In this document: positions 1 to 6,956 of the stretch, in pieces
Numbering within the stretch: position 1 is the stretch's first letter
Layout of the letters: the number at the start of each line of letters is the position of its first letter
Assembly: GCA_002393555.1 (NCBI GenBank)
Contig: DGSP01000035.1
Span: 1 to 29,824, forward strand
Length of the DNA: 29,824 nt
DNA from: Prevotellaceae bacterium UBA4359
GTDB taxonomy: Bacteria; Bacteroidota; Bacteroidia; Bacteroidales; Bacteroidaceae
Direction: 5' to 3'
Program-made: the position numbers and the translations under genes
Notes under the pieces: model-generated
What the model saw: only the letters and a program-made list of their open reading frames with translations
Told to the model about the DNA's origin: nothing
Databases searched by the model: none

Positions 1-84
1 TTTTTCTTTGCCTGCAGCATCTTTGGCTGTCACGGCATGATGGTGGTTTTGGGGATTTTGTTGCGGCGGTGCCGCAACAGACAT
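1..84 (-). CDS. Possible 5' end of a divergent gene, cut by the window edge
   Basis: Reading leftward from an ATG at 84, 28 codons stay open to the window edge. They give a Pro/Gln/His-rich start (MSVAAPPQQNPQN...) followed by AVTAKDAAGKEK. The composition is plausible for a cytoplasmic N-terminus, but nothing identifies a family. The same frame is open upstream to a stop at 205-207, so the start is uncertain. An 8-bp inverted repeat with a 3-nt loop (60-78) lies inside it, which would also suit non-coding DNA. If real, it is transcribed divergently from the sigma-factor gene. The call is weak. Confidence 0.3.
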   Translation of the reverse strand, partial: MSVAAPPQQNPQNHHHAVTAKDAAGKEK

Positions 85-126
85 GATGGTTTGAGCGATA
101 ATGAGTGGCTTGGCGGATTTTCCTGG

Positions 127-134
127 TATATTTG
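127..134 (+). promoter_or_regulatory. Candidate -7 element before the sigma-factor operon
   Basis: TATATTTG matches the Bacteroidota -7 consensus TAnnTTTG and lies about 130 bp before the sigma-factor start codon. No TTG/TTTG sits at the usual 19-21 bp upstream, so it may be a chance match. I found no other -7 match in 85-263. Confidence 0.25.
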
Positions 135-263
135 TTGGGATGTTTGGTTGGTTGATGGCTGTTTTTTTAACAGAATTTCTGTCACAAAAAACATTGTTTT
201 TCCGTTATTGTAATGAAGTAACTCAAAAAATGGAAGAAGTACTTTCATGTGACTGAATAATTC

Positions 264-746
264 ATGGCGACAGATACATTTAAGAATAAGGTTCAAGACA
301 TGCGGCCGATGCTGATGGTTACTGCCCGTAAGATTGTGGGCGAGGAGATGGAGGCTGAGGATGTGGTGCAGGATGCGTTGCTGAGATTGTGGCAGTTGCG
401 TGATACCTCTATTGGTAACCTCGAAGGTTTTGGGAGAGTGGTGGTGCGCCATTTAGCCTATGACGCAGTGCGCCGACGGCAAGTGCATGTCTCCATTGAT
501 GAGGTAGATGCGCTTGATACATTGCCTTTGGAAGGGCTGAACGATGTGGAGGAGCGGATGATGGCATTAGTCAGGCAATTGCCCACCATGCAGCAAACGG
601 TTTTGCGACTTCGTCATGTGGAAGAGATGGAGATGAGGGAAATAGCCGAACTTGTTGGAGCCACAGAAGAGGCCGTGAGGCAGTCGTTGAGCAGAGGAAG
701 AAGGAAGTTATTAAGCGAATTTTTGCAGAAAGGACTCAAGAGATGA
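264..746 (+). CDS. ECF-type RNA polymerase sigma factor (sigma-70 family)
   Basis: This 160-residue protein is the usual length for an extracytoplasmic-function sigma factor, which directs RNA polymerase to a small regulon after an envelope signal. Region 2 covers about residues 8-80, with the typical GEEMEAEDVVQDALLRLWQ core and an ARRR-like basic segment (DAVRRRQ). Region 4 covers about 95-155 and holds a helix-turn-helix (EMREIAELVGATEEAVRQSLSR). There is no region 1 or 3. The start at 264 gives a full region 2. The last codons overlap the next start codon (ATGA at 743-746), so translation is probably coupled to the likely anti-sigma gene. The family assignment is firm. The signal and regulon are unknown. 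Confidence 0.93.
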   Translation: MATDTFKNKVQDMRPMLMVTARKIVGEEMEAEDVVQDALLRLWQLRDTSIGNLEGFGRVVVRHLAYDAVRRRQVHVSIDEVDALDTLPLEGLNDVEERMMALVRQLPTMQQTVLRLRHVEEMEMREIAELVGATEEAVRQSLSRGRRKLLSEFLQKGLKR

Positions 747-1750
747 AAACAATGGATATACAGGACATACAGATGTTGGTGGCACGTTTCCTCGATGGGG
801 AGACGACGCTGGAGGAGGAGCGGAAACTTTATGCTTTCTTCCTGCACGGCGACGTGCCAGCAGAACTGTTGAAATATCAGGAGATGTTCAGGGCATACGC
901 TTCCATTGCTCCGAAGAAGGTTGTGAAACGGCGGATGCGCCCCGTGTGGTTGCGTGTGGCAGGCATTGCAGCGGCGTGTCTTGTGGCGTTCTTGGTGATA
1001 GATTACACCTTGTTTGTAAAAGATGAACCCAAGCCCCACGAAGATGCTCGGATAGTGAAGCATGCAGAGCCGAGTCGAGGAGAAAAGCAGAAAGATGAGA
1101 AGACGGTCATAGACAATCCGTCCGTTCCTTCTGAGGTCTTGGCGAAAAAGGAGGAAGCGTCATTGCCTAAGCCTGTTGCAGAGAAATCGCTCCCGAAGTT
1201 GCAGGTCTGTCAGACGGATGCGGAAGGCACCAAGGAAGTGCAGAGCGTTTCTGTGGAGAGGTCTCGGACGAGAGTGCCAGCAGACGCAGCCCCTTCTGCC
1301 ACTGCTGTCTATGCCTCAGCCGAAACGAAAACGGACTCCTCCTATCAGGCTCCTGCACGTGTGAATGAGTTTGTAGCCAAACTTGCTGCTTTTCACCACG
1401 TAGAGGAAGAAATCTTAGCAGGCTGTCAGAATGACTCGACCATGCGGAGTGCAGCCTACGTCTTTCCCGACAATGACAAGGTGAGGCTCTTCGACCGTCT
1501 GCTGCAAGTGGCCTGTTGGTACAGTTACGACAGTCCTGGCTATCAGTTCACCATCTCCCAACAGCAACTGCTCTTCACCCTTGAGGACCCTCGGCTGCAA
1601 CGGCGATACCTTTGGCTGGCCGAGCGAGTGGGGGACAACAGAATCATCCTCTATGCCACCCAATCGCCAACAGACGTAACCGTCTCGTCAGAATGTTATC
1701 AAGATTTTCGCGAAAAGATTATTCATACAAATCAAACCTCAAACTTATGA
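743..1750 (+). CDS. Probable anti-sigma factor: single-pass membrane protein
   Basis: This 335-residue protein is not recognised as a named family. The first ~55 residues form a small helical, acidic domain (DIQMLVARFLDGETTLEEERKL). In Bacteroidota such a domain in front of a membrane helix, encoded directly after an ECF sigma gene, is usually the sigma-binding part of an anti-sigma factor. A basic stretch (KKVVKRRMR) precedes one membrane helix at about 68-92, giving a cytoplasmic N-terminus. Residues ~95-200 are charged, Lys/Pro/Ser-rich and probably disordered. A folded C-terminal part (~205-330) would lie in the periplasm. It overlaps both neighbours by ATGA. The anti-sigma role is inferred from context and topology. 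Confidence 0.8.
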   Translation: MKTMDIQDIQMLVARFLDGETTLEEERKLYAFFLHGDVPAELLKYQEMFRAYASIAPKKVVKRRMRPVWLRVAGIAAACLVAFLVIDYTLFVKDEPKPHEDARIVKHAEPSRGEKQKDEKTVIDNPSVPSEVLAKKEEASLPKPVAEKSLPKLQVCQTDAEGTKEVQSVSVERSRTRVPADAAPSATAVYASAETKTDSSYQAPARVNEFVAKLAAFHHVEEEILAGCQNDSTMRSAAYVFPDNDKVRLFDRLLQVACWYSYDSPGYQFTISQQQLLFTLEDPRLQRRYLWLAERVGDNRIILYATQSPTDVTVSSECYQDFREKIIHTNQTSNL

Positions 1751-2922
1751 AACACTACAAAATGATTTTTACAGCCCTCATGGCGGCCACAACCGTCGCC
1801 ATGCAGGCGCAGACAGAAAAGATAACCGTGCTTAACATGCTCAACGAAGGCCGCATCGCTTGGTTTGCTTGCGAGGAACCTGTCACTGATACGGCAACGG
1901 GGCTGAGCACCGTGAAATGGCAGAACACCGAGAACCGCCATGTGAAGGAACGCGATGGTCAATGGGCCAAGAGCGTCATCATGACAAGCCGCACATCTAC
2001 TGGCAATTATGAACGCGATGCTGCTTCTCCATACGTCAAGGCGACGTCGCCGCTTGTCCCCTGCGGATGGGAACTCACCGAAGAGCAGGGCGAGACGGTG
2101 CTCCACTGCTACCTGAAGATGCCCGCCGATGTCGTCACCAACTTCTGGCTCGCTTCCGACGAGACGGCCCTTGTCGATAGTGAGACGGGTGTGCAGTACC
2201 GTGCCCGCCGCTCCGAACCCGACTGCTGGAATCAGTATTTCCGCTTTCGTGCCATGAAAGACAGCATTGTCGATTTCCGCATCTACTTCCCCCCGCTGCC
2301 TCCAGAGACCGAATCCATCTACATCTATGGCGTGCCCAACTGGGGACTGAATGGCTACAGCACCTTCAACATCAAAAGGCATGGTGCCTATCATGCCACG
2401 ATGATGCCCTACGATGCACCGCCACAGTTCCACAAGCCCAAACTCGTTCGCGAGGCTCGTAACTACAACAAGAACAACAGTGGCTCGTGGGCCGAATACA
2501 CCGATGTCCACCTCATCAAGCCGCTGAAGCACAATGCTATGGCCCTTTGGCGCACACCCGAAGCCACCTACCTCGCCGTGGCCCGCGAGCAGAACTGGAC
2601 GCGCGAATACTTCGGCGAGGGCCCCGACGACATGCTCATCGACAACAACGGTCGGCGATATAAGTTGAAAGAGGTACAAGACTATCCCAACGGCAACCTG
2701 TTCTGGGTGAGCGGCAGCACTGGCGACTGGATAGCCTTCGTGAAGGTCTATGAGCCGCTGGACCCCAATGTGCGCACCATCAACTACATCGTGCCCGAAG
2801 GTGAACCCTTCCAGGCATGGGGTGCCAACTGGAGCGGCACGGTAGAGAGCAACCTCGATGTGGGAGAGTTGCGCAAAAACCAAAAACTCTTTGAATACCA
2901 TCCCCGTGTGGTGGTGGAGTAG
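1747..2922 (+). CDS. Secreted protein of unknown function with duplicated beta-rich module
   Basis: 391 residues. I chose the ATG at 1747 because it overlaps the upstream stop as ATGA and is followed at once by a signal peptide (about 1-22, ending MQAQ). An upstream in-frame start at 1612 would put 45 implausible residues before the signal. The mature protein contains two related segments, about 135-210 and 275-365. Each has a (A/M)L(V/I)D..(T)G..Y..(R/K) strand pair, then an (I/V)DF or IAF strand, then a Y(F)PPLPPETESI or YEPLDPNVRTI turn, and ends with an aromatic-Trp-Gly segment. It is probably periplasmic or surface exposed. It may be the sensor partner or effector of the sigma/anti-sigma pair. 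I do not recognise a named family. Confidence 0.85.
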   Translation: MKHYKMIFTALMAATTVAMQAQTEKITVLNMLNEGRIAWFACEEPVTDTATGLSTVKWQNTENRHVKERDGQWAKSVIMTSRTSTGNYERDAASPYVKATSPLVPCGWELTEEQGETVLHCYLKMPADVVTNFWLASDETALVDSETGVQYRARRSEPDCWNQYFRFRAMKDSIVDFRIYFPPLPPETESIYIYGVPNWGLNGYSTFNIKRHGAYHATMMPYDAPPQFHKPKLVREARNYNKNNSGSWAEYTDVHLIKPLKHNAMALWRTPEATYLAVAREQNWTREYFGEGPDDMLIDNNGRRYKLKEVQDYPNGNLFWVSGSTGDWIAFVKVYEPLDPNVRTINYIVPEGEPFQAWGANWSGTVESNLDVGELRKNQKLFEYHPRVVVE

Positions 2923-3032
2923 GGACTCTATGCTCTGAAAAAAACACATCCCTTTCCTCAGAAGACAATTCAAGACGATGAAGATTAGTTAGTAATTCAA
3001 ATATCGAAAGATTAGTAAAAATCCTAAATGTA

Positions 3033-3066
3033 CCCCCCGCCCTGTCAGTGATGATGGAGCGGGGGG
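3033..3066 (+). terminator. GC-rich inverted repeat after the sigma-factor operon
   Basis: CCCCCCGC (3033-3040) and GCGGGGGG (3059-3066) can pair around an 18-nt loop about 110 bp after the stop of the secreted-protein gene. No T-run follows, so it is only a possible 3'-end structure. Confidence 0.3.
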
Positions 3067-3123
3067 ATTGCGTATCAACCACTTTGTCTGCGAAGGAGTG
3101 TCCGTGATTGTCTTTTTTTCGCA

Positions 3124-3215
3124 CGGACGATTGTCCGAACGCCGTGCGGACAAGTGTCCGAGTGCCGCACGGACAGTTGTCCGAATGGGCTTCGGACAAC
3201 TGTCCGCCTTCCTGT
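3124..3215. repeat. Four-copy 23-bp tandem array of 14-bp palindromes
   Basis: Units start at 3124, 3147, 3170 and 3193, exactly 23 bp apart. Each begins with a palindrome of the form CGGAC(A/G)NNTGTCCG and ends with a 9-bp, less conserved spacer. A degraded fifth copy is visible one period upstream (GATTGTC at 3106-3112 matches 3129-3135). The array lies in the gap between two convergent genes. The arms are conserved while the two central bases vary (GA, AA, AG and similar). Confidence 0.85.
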
Positions 3216-3254
3216 GGCGGAGTTTTTCTTTATAGTTTATGGAATAAAAAGAAA

Positions 3255-3312
3255 CAGATTTTTCACGTTTGCCGTTTCGGGGAGAAAAGAAACGGGTGAC
3301 GTGAAAAATCTG
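3255..3312 (-). terminator. Long interrupted hairpin downstream of the C1 peptidase gene
   Basis: CAGATTTTTCACGT (3255-3268) pairs perfectly with 3299-3312. After a 3-nt internal mismatch, CCGTTTC (3272-3278) pairs with GAAACGG (3289-3295) around a 10-nt loop. Read leftward, the stem is followed by a T-rich stretch (TTTCTTTTTATT), as expected for an intrinsic terminator of the minus-strand peptidase gene, about 80 bp after its stop. There is no T-run on the plus side. Confidence 0.55.
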
Positions 3313-3392
3313 TGAAATGAGGTTGATGGATTATTGATGGTGGAATTTTGTTCTGTTGAACTTGTTAGATTCCAGTCTTCATCGTTGTAAGA

Positions 3393-4580
3393 TTAGATAC
3401 CCAATTTTTTCGCGATGGTTTTTGGAATGGCATTCTTATGGATGAGGATGTTCATTGTTTTGTAGGCTACAAAGGCTTTGGAGGCGTACCATACGCCGTT
3501 GTATTTGTAGTCGGTGCCCCATGAGTTCTTCACCATGAAGTATTCTTTGCCGTTCTGGTCGGTGGCGATGCCATAGATGAGCATGCCGTGGTCATCAGTC
3601 GTTTCCCAATTGTCGTAGGCTTCTTGGCGCATGGCTTGGGTTACTTCGATTTCGGGCAGTGGACGGGCAGTGTAGGCCGCACGGCTTGGAGTGGCAGACT
3701 TGCCGAACCAGTGTTCGTAGTCGCTGCCGCTGGTTTCCTTCAGTTTTTTGAGGTCGGGGCATACGGCAATGCCATCACGCGAGAAGCCGTTCTCTGATAC
3801 GTCGGCTCCCCATGCGAAGGTGTAGCCATTTTTCACAGCCGATTCCATCACCTGCATGAACTCGTCGAGCGGCAGATTGTAGGAGAGTCCCCAACGCCAG
3901 TTGTCCTGCACCTCGATGATGAACTGCTCATAGAAGGGGTGGTGTGTGAAGGAAGTGAGGCTCACATAATCATCCATGTTGAGTCCAGTGGATGCCATGT
4001 AGGATTGAGGGGTGTAGGTCTTTCCGTTATGGGTAAACTGAGTGGGCACCTCACCAAGATAGGCATCGAGGGTGGCATTGATGGGTTTGAACCAAACAGG
4101 GGAGAGTTTCTTCTGTTCGCCTTTGGCAACGGCTGCAACCATCGGTTCGAGAATGGAGAAGAACTCACCGAAGTTGGGCAGAGAGTCGCCATAGAGTGTG
4201 CCGGGTTCAGGCATGGCGGTCTGCGGAATCATGCCGTAGTGCTTCATGCAATAGACACAATCGTAGAAGGAACCGCCTTGGCTGAAACTGACATCGCCGT
4301 GCATGCGTACAGCAGCCTTGGCGCGGTCTTCGTAGGTTTTGTGGGCAAGATACATTTCGGAAAAGTCCCATTCACCTTTGCCCATTCGGAGCAGTTCAGC
4401 CTCGAAGAAGCCGAGAGAAGAAAAGGCCCAGCATGTGCCTGAACGGTTTTGGTTTTTAGTTGATGTGATGGGGTTCTCTTTCACAACGGTGAACTGGAAA
4501 CCCTCGTCCTTCTTTGCGTCTTGGGCAAAGAGAGAGGAGCCGACAGCGAGTAGTGCGGCGAAAATGAGTGTTTTTTTCAT
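3393..4580 (-). CDS. Secreted C1-family (papain-like, bleomycin hydrolase/PepC-like) cysteine peptidase
   Basis: 395 residues starting at the ATG at 4580. That start gives a clean signal peptide (MKKTLIFAALLAVGSSLFAQ); the longer open frame upstream has no signal and overlaps the next gene. Catalytic residues are visible: Cys50 in GTCWAFSS, His331 in DDHGMLIYG and Asn352 in VKNSWG, with Gln44 as the likely oxyanion residue. The insertions and the DDHGM context resemble the aminopeptidase C/bleomycin hydrolase branch rather than classic papain. No propeptide of papain type is seen. It probably cleaves peptides in the periplasm or outside the cell. It lies just downstream of an Xaa-Pro aminopeptidase gene on the same strand, which suggests peptide utilisation. 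Confidence 0.92.
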   Translation of the reverse strand: MKKTLIFAALLAVGSSLFAQDAKKDEGFQFTVVKENPITSTKNQNRSGTCWAFSSLGFFEAELLRMGKGEWDFSEMYLAHKTYEDRAKAAVRMHGDVSFSQGGSFYDCVYCMKHYGMIPQTAMPEPGTLYGDSLPNFGEFFSILEPMVAAVAKGEQKKLSPVWFKPINATLDAYLGEVPTQFTHNGKTYTPQSYMASTGLNMDDYVSLTSFTHHPFYEQFIIEVQDNWRWGLSYNLPLDEFMQVMESAVKNGYTFAWGADVSENGFSRDGIAVCPDLKKLKETSGSDYEHWFGKSATPSRAAYTARPLPEIEVTQAMRQEAYDNWETTDDHGMLIYGIATDQNGKEYFMVKNSWGTDYKYNGVWYASKAFVAYKTMNILIHKNAIPKTIAKKLGI

Positions 4581-4628
4581 ATATGATAATAAATAATGTA
4601 TAGTGGTTTTTAATGTTGGATATGTTGG

Positions 4629-4651
4629 GTCGTGAGGGAAAACCTCACGAC
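4629..4651 (-). repeat. Perfect 9-bp hairpin between pepP and the C1 peptidase gene
   Basis: GTCGTGAGG (4629-4637) and CCTCACGAC (4643-4651) form a perfect stem with a 5-nt loop. On the minus strand it is preceded by a direct repeat of CCCCTGCGT. No T-run follows it, so it is not a standard terminator. It may be an extragenic palindromic element or affect the 5' leader of the peptidase mRNA. Confidence 0.5.
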
Positions 4652-4704
4652 GCAGGGGTACGCAGGGGAGATGAATGAAGTGCCAAGTGGGAGGTGATAG
4701 GGGG

Positions 4705-6099
4705 TTAGTCTTTGGCGATAAATTCTTCAACCTCGTCAATGTGGTAGGGGATGACCTTGTCGCCCACGATTTGGCAGCCAGTGTCTGTGATGAGGATGTC
4801 GTCCTCCAGACGTACACCGCCAAAATTGCGGTAAGGTTCCACAGCGTCGTAGTTGATGAAGTCTTTGTGCATGCCTTGGCTTTTCCAGAGGTCGATGAGA
4901 TGTGGAATGAAGTAGATGCCAGGTTCGTCGGTCATGACAAAGCCAGGTTGCAGACGGCGACCACAGCGTAAGCAGTTGAGTCCGAACTGGGTAGATGGTT
5001 GCACCTCATCGTCGAATCCGACGTAGTTCTGCCCGAGTCCTTCCATGTCGTGAACGTCAAGCCCTATCATGTGGCCAAGTCCGTGAGGCATGAACATGGC
5101 ATGAGCACCCACGCGCACTGCATCGTCGGTGTTGCCTTTCATCAGTCCGATGGCTTTCAGGTGTTCTGTGATGATGCGGCAGGCTCCCAAGTGCATGTCG
5201 AGCCATTTCACTCCCGGCTTGGCATTCTCAATCACCCAGTCGTGTGCAGCCTCCACGGCTGAATAGATGTCGCGCTGCTGCTGGGTGAACTTGCCAGAGA
5301 TTGGGGTGACGCGTGTGTTGTCAGAGCAATAATTCTCCTTGCTTTCAGCACCTGCATCGCAGAGCATGAGCCGTCCGGCCTCCATCGGTGTGTGGCTTGG
5401 AAATCCGTGCTGAATCTCACCGTGCATGGAGAGGATGGACTGGAAAGAGTAGCGGTCGCCCAGACTCATGGCAATGCCTTCAATCACACCGGCGATATAT
5501 TTCTCGGTCACGCCTGGAGCACAGAGCCGTTGAGCAGTGGTGTGCATCTTGTATCCAATCTCTGCAGCAGCCTTCAGTTCCACAATCTCTTCAGGTTTCT
5601 TCACGGCGCGCATGTCAACGATGGCCTTGATGAGTTTGACCGAAGCCTTTTCCTTCGTCTGCAAGGGATGGATGCCGATGAGGTCGGCCAGTTGAATCAT
5701 CAGGTCGTGGCGGCATTGCGGCACAAAGTGGATGGTTTGCCCTTTGCTTTTGGCCGCATCAATCACGGCTTTCAACTGAGCCATCGGAGCCGTGTTGGCC
5801 ACACCGACTTCGGCTGCAAGGTCGCTGACAGAGGGTACGTAGCCGAACCAGATGATGTCATCGATGTCTATATCATTGCCGAAGATGTACTCTTGGTCAT
5901 TGTCAACGTCAATCACGCCCACCAGACCTTCACGCTTCTGCCCGAAGTAGTAGAGGAAGCAACTGTCTTGGCGGAAACGGTAAGGATTTCCAGCATAGTT
6001 GTTGGGAGCATCATTGTTGCCGAAGAGGAGAATCAGTCCATCGCCAACTCGCTTTTTCAGTTCAGCGCGACGCTGAACATAAATTTCTTTTGCAAACAT
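4705..6099 (-). CDS. pepP: Xaa-Pro aminopeptidase (M24B family)
   Basis: 464 residues, the usual length for PepP, which removes N-terminal residues preceding proline in the cytoplasm. Residues ~1-140 form the aminopeptidase-P N-terminal domain (RRAELKKRVGDGLILLFGNN, RFRQDSCFLYYFG). Residues ~170-460 form the pita-bread catalytic domain. All five dimetal ligands are present: Asp248 (LMLCDAGAE), Asp260 (SDNTR), His343 (HGLGHMIGL), Glu392 (MTDEPGIY) and Glu432 (GVRLEDD). There is no signal peptide. The gene has its own promoter at 6137-6168 and a leader of about 34 nt. The secreted C1 peptidase gene follows on the same strand. Confidence 0.96.
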   Translation of the reverse strand: MFAKEIYVQRRAELKKRVGDGLILLFGNNDAPNNYAGNPYRFRQDSCFLYYFGQKREGLVGVIDVDNDQEYIFGNDIDIDDIIWFGYVPSVSDLAAEVGVANTAPMAQLKAVIDAAKSKGQTIHFVPQCRHDLMIQLADLIGIHPLQTKEKASVKLIKAIVDMRAVKKPEEIVELKAAAEIGYKMHTTAQRLCAPGVTEKYIAGVIEGIAMSLGDRYSFQSILSMHGEIQHGFPSHTPMEAGRLMLCDAGAESKENYCSDNTRVTPISGKFTQQQRDIYSAVEAAHDWVIENAKPGVKWLDMHLGACRIITEHLKAIGLMKGNTDDAVRVGAHAMFMPHGLGHMIGLDVHDMEGLGQNYVGFDDEVQPSTQFGLNCLRCGRRLQPGFVMTDEPGIYFIPHLIDLWKSQGMHKDFINYDAVEPYRNFGGVRLEDDILITDTGCQIVGDKVIPYHIDEVEEFIAKD

Positions 6100-6136
6100 G
6101 ATAGTTATGTCTTTTGTTGTTTTTCAGAATGTGATA

Positions 6137-6168
6137 CAAAGGTAAAACAAAAAGGCAGAAAAAACAAA
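6137..6168 (-). promoter_or_regulatory. pepP promoter (Bacteroidota -33/-7)
   Basis: On the minus strand, TTTG (6168-6165), a 20-nt spacer and TACCTTTG (6144-6137) match the Bacteroidota housekeeping promoter (-33 TTTG, 19-21 nt, TAnnTTTG). The predicted transcript starts near 6133, about 34 nt before the pepP ATG. The -33 box and most of the spacer are also one arm of the terminator at 6149-6194. Confidence 0.75.
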
Positions 6169-6194
6169 CATTCATTTGTTTTTTCTGCCTTTTT
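6149..6194 (-). terminator. Intrinsic terminator of the lipoprotein gene
   Basis: A perfect 20-bp inverted repeat (6149-6168 with 6175-6194) surrounds a 6-nt loop. The centre of the stem is GGCAG/CTGCC, flanked by A and T runs. Read leftward it ends in TTTTTGTTTT, about 45 bp after the lipoprotein stop. The structure is nearly symmetrical and could also act on plus-strand transcription. Confidence 0.8.
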
Positions 6195-6240
6195 GAGAGA
6201 AGTGCAGTCGGAGAGTCCCTTTTATGCCATGAGCAGAGAA

Positions 6241-6879
6241 CTATTCCAGACCGAACTCGTGGCGTTTGGAAGAGTATTTACTTTTGAGGCTTTGTGCCAG
6301 ACGCTTGACTTCTGAGATTTGCGGACTGTTGTGTTCCACGCAGAGGTAGATGTCGTCCAGTCCTCTCAACATGCCCAGCCGGCTGCTTTGGAATCGGTCC
6401 AGTTCCTCTTTCGTCTTCACTTGGTCAATCCGTCGGATGAGGTTGTTGAGGTTGGCAATGACTCCGCTGGCAGGTATCTCATAGTTTTTGCATGCTTGGG
6501 CATAGGCCACCTCGGCCTCTTTCTTGTAGTTGAGGACAGCGGTTTTGTCCTTGTCGCTGAGCGTGTTCATCTGGCCGTTGAGTGCCGTGAGTGCGGCAGC
6601 ATACTCCTTCTTTGCTGAGATGAGTCCGTCGGGCGATTTCACCTCTTCCAGTTTTTCGACAAGGCGGCTGAATTCGAGACAAATGGCAGCACTCTCGGTG
6701 TCGATGTGCTCTTTCTCGGCAATGCTGTCGTAGGCTATCGTCTCAGCAGTAGGCATGTTTTCCTCCATTCGTTCATACTCGTCATTGATGGCATCTCCTT
6801 TAGCCTTTTCGGGCGAAGTGGAATTGCAGGACGCGAAGATGAAAAGAGGGAAGATGAGGGTGGGGATGAATTTGTTCAT
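6241..6879 (-). CDS. Small lipoprotein, helical, function unknown
   Basis: 212 residues. I chose the ATG at 6879 because it gives a compact lipoprotein signal (MNKFIPTLIFPLFIFASC) with the lipidated Cys at 18. The longer frame from 6927 would start inside the rpsA terminator. The mature protein is charged and mostly helical (SRLVEKLEEVKSPDG, SAKKEYAAALTALNGQM, NYKKEAEVAYAQACKNYE), suggesting a coiled coil or helical bundle anchored to a membrane. It is followed by a strong terminator at 6149-6194. It lies directly downstream of the rpsA terminator. I do not recognise a family. Confidence 0.85.
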   Translation of the reverse strand: MNKFIPTLIFPLFIFASCNSTSPEKAKGDAINDEYERMEENMPTAETIAYDSIAEKEHIDTESAAICLEFSRLVEKLEEVKSPDGLISAKKEYAAALTALNGQMNTLSDKDKTAVLNYKKEAEVAYAQACKNYEIPASGVIANLNNLIRRIDQVKTKEELDRFQSSRLGMLRGLDDIYLCVEHNSPQISEVKRLAQSLKSKYSSKRHEFGLE

Positions 6880-6898
6880 TTTTCTGGAGTGTGGTGGG

Positions 6899-6934
6899 AA
6901 AAAGAGGGGACACATCCGCATGGACATGTCCCCT
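6899..6934 (-). terminator. rpsA intrinsic terminator
   Basis: On the minus strand, AGGGGACA (6934-6927) pairs with TGTCCCCT (6912-6905), and the stem extends inward through TCC/GGA to a short loop with two mismatches. It is followed by CTTTTTCCC. It begins about 20 bp after the rpsA stop and is a good Rho-independent terminator. Confidence 0.75.
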
Positions 6935-6956
6935 GAATCATTAAGAGTAGGTTGAT

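Noticed and set aside
60..78. Perfect 8-bp inverted repeat as a terminator
   Set aside because: There is no T-run on either side and no gene end is visible next to it; it may simply lie in a coding start.
1732..2973. 413-codon minus-strand frame opposite the secreted-protein gene
   Set aside because: It is antisense to a gene with a signal peptide and ATGA coupling, and its His/Val-rich composition is that of an antisense frame.
3124..3215. CRISPR array
   Set aside because: The units are 23 bp with 9-bp variable parts, too short for repeat plus spacer, and there are no cas genes. The same applies to 11562-11633.
5392..6315. 307-codon plus-strand frame opposite pepP
   Set aside because: It mirrors pepP and runs through its promoter and the lipoprotein terminator.
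6880..6927. Start of the small lipoprotein at 6927
   Set aside because: It would lie inside the rpsA terminator hairpin and put 16 residues before the lipoprotein signal.
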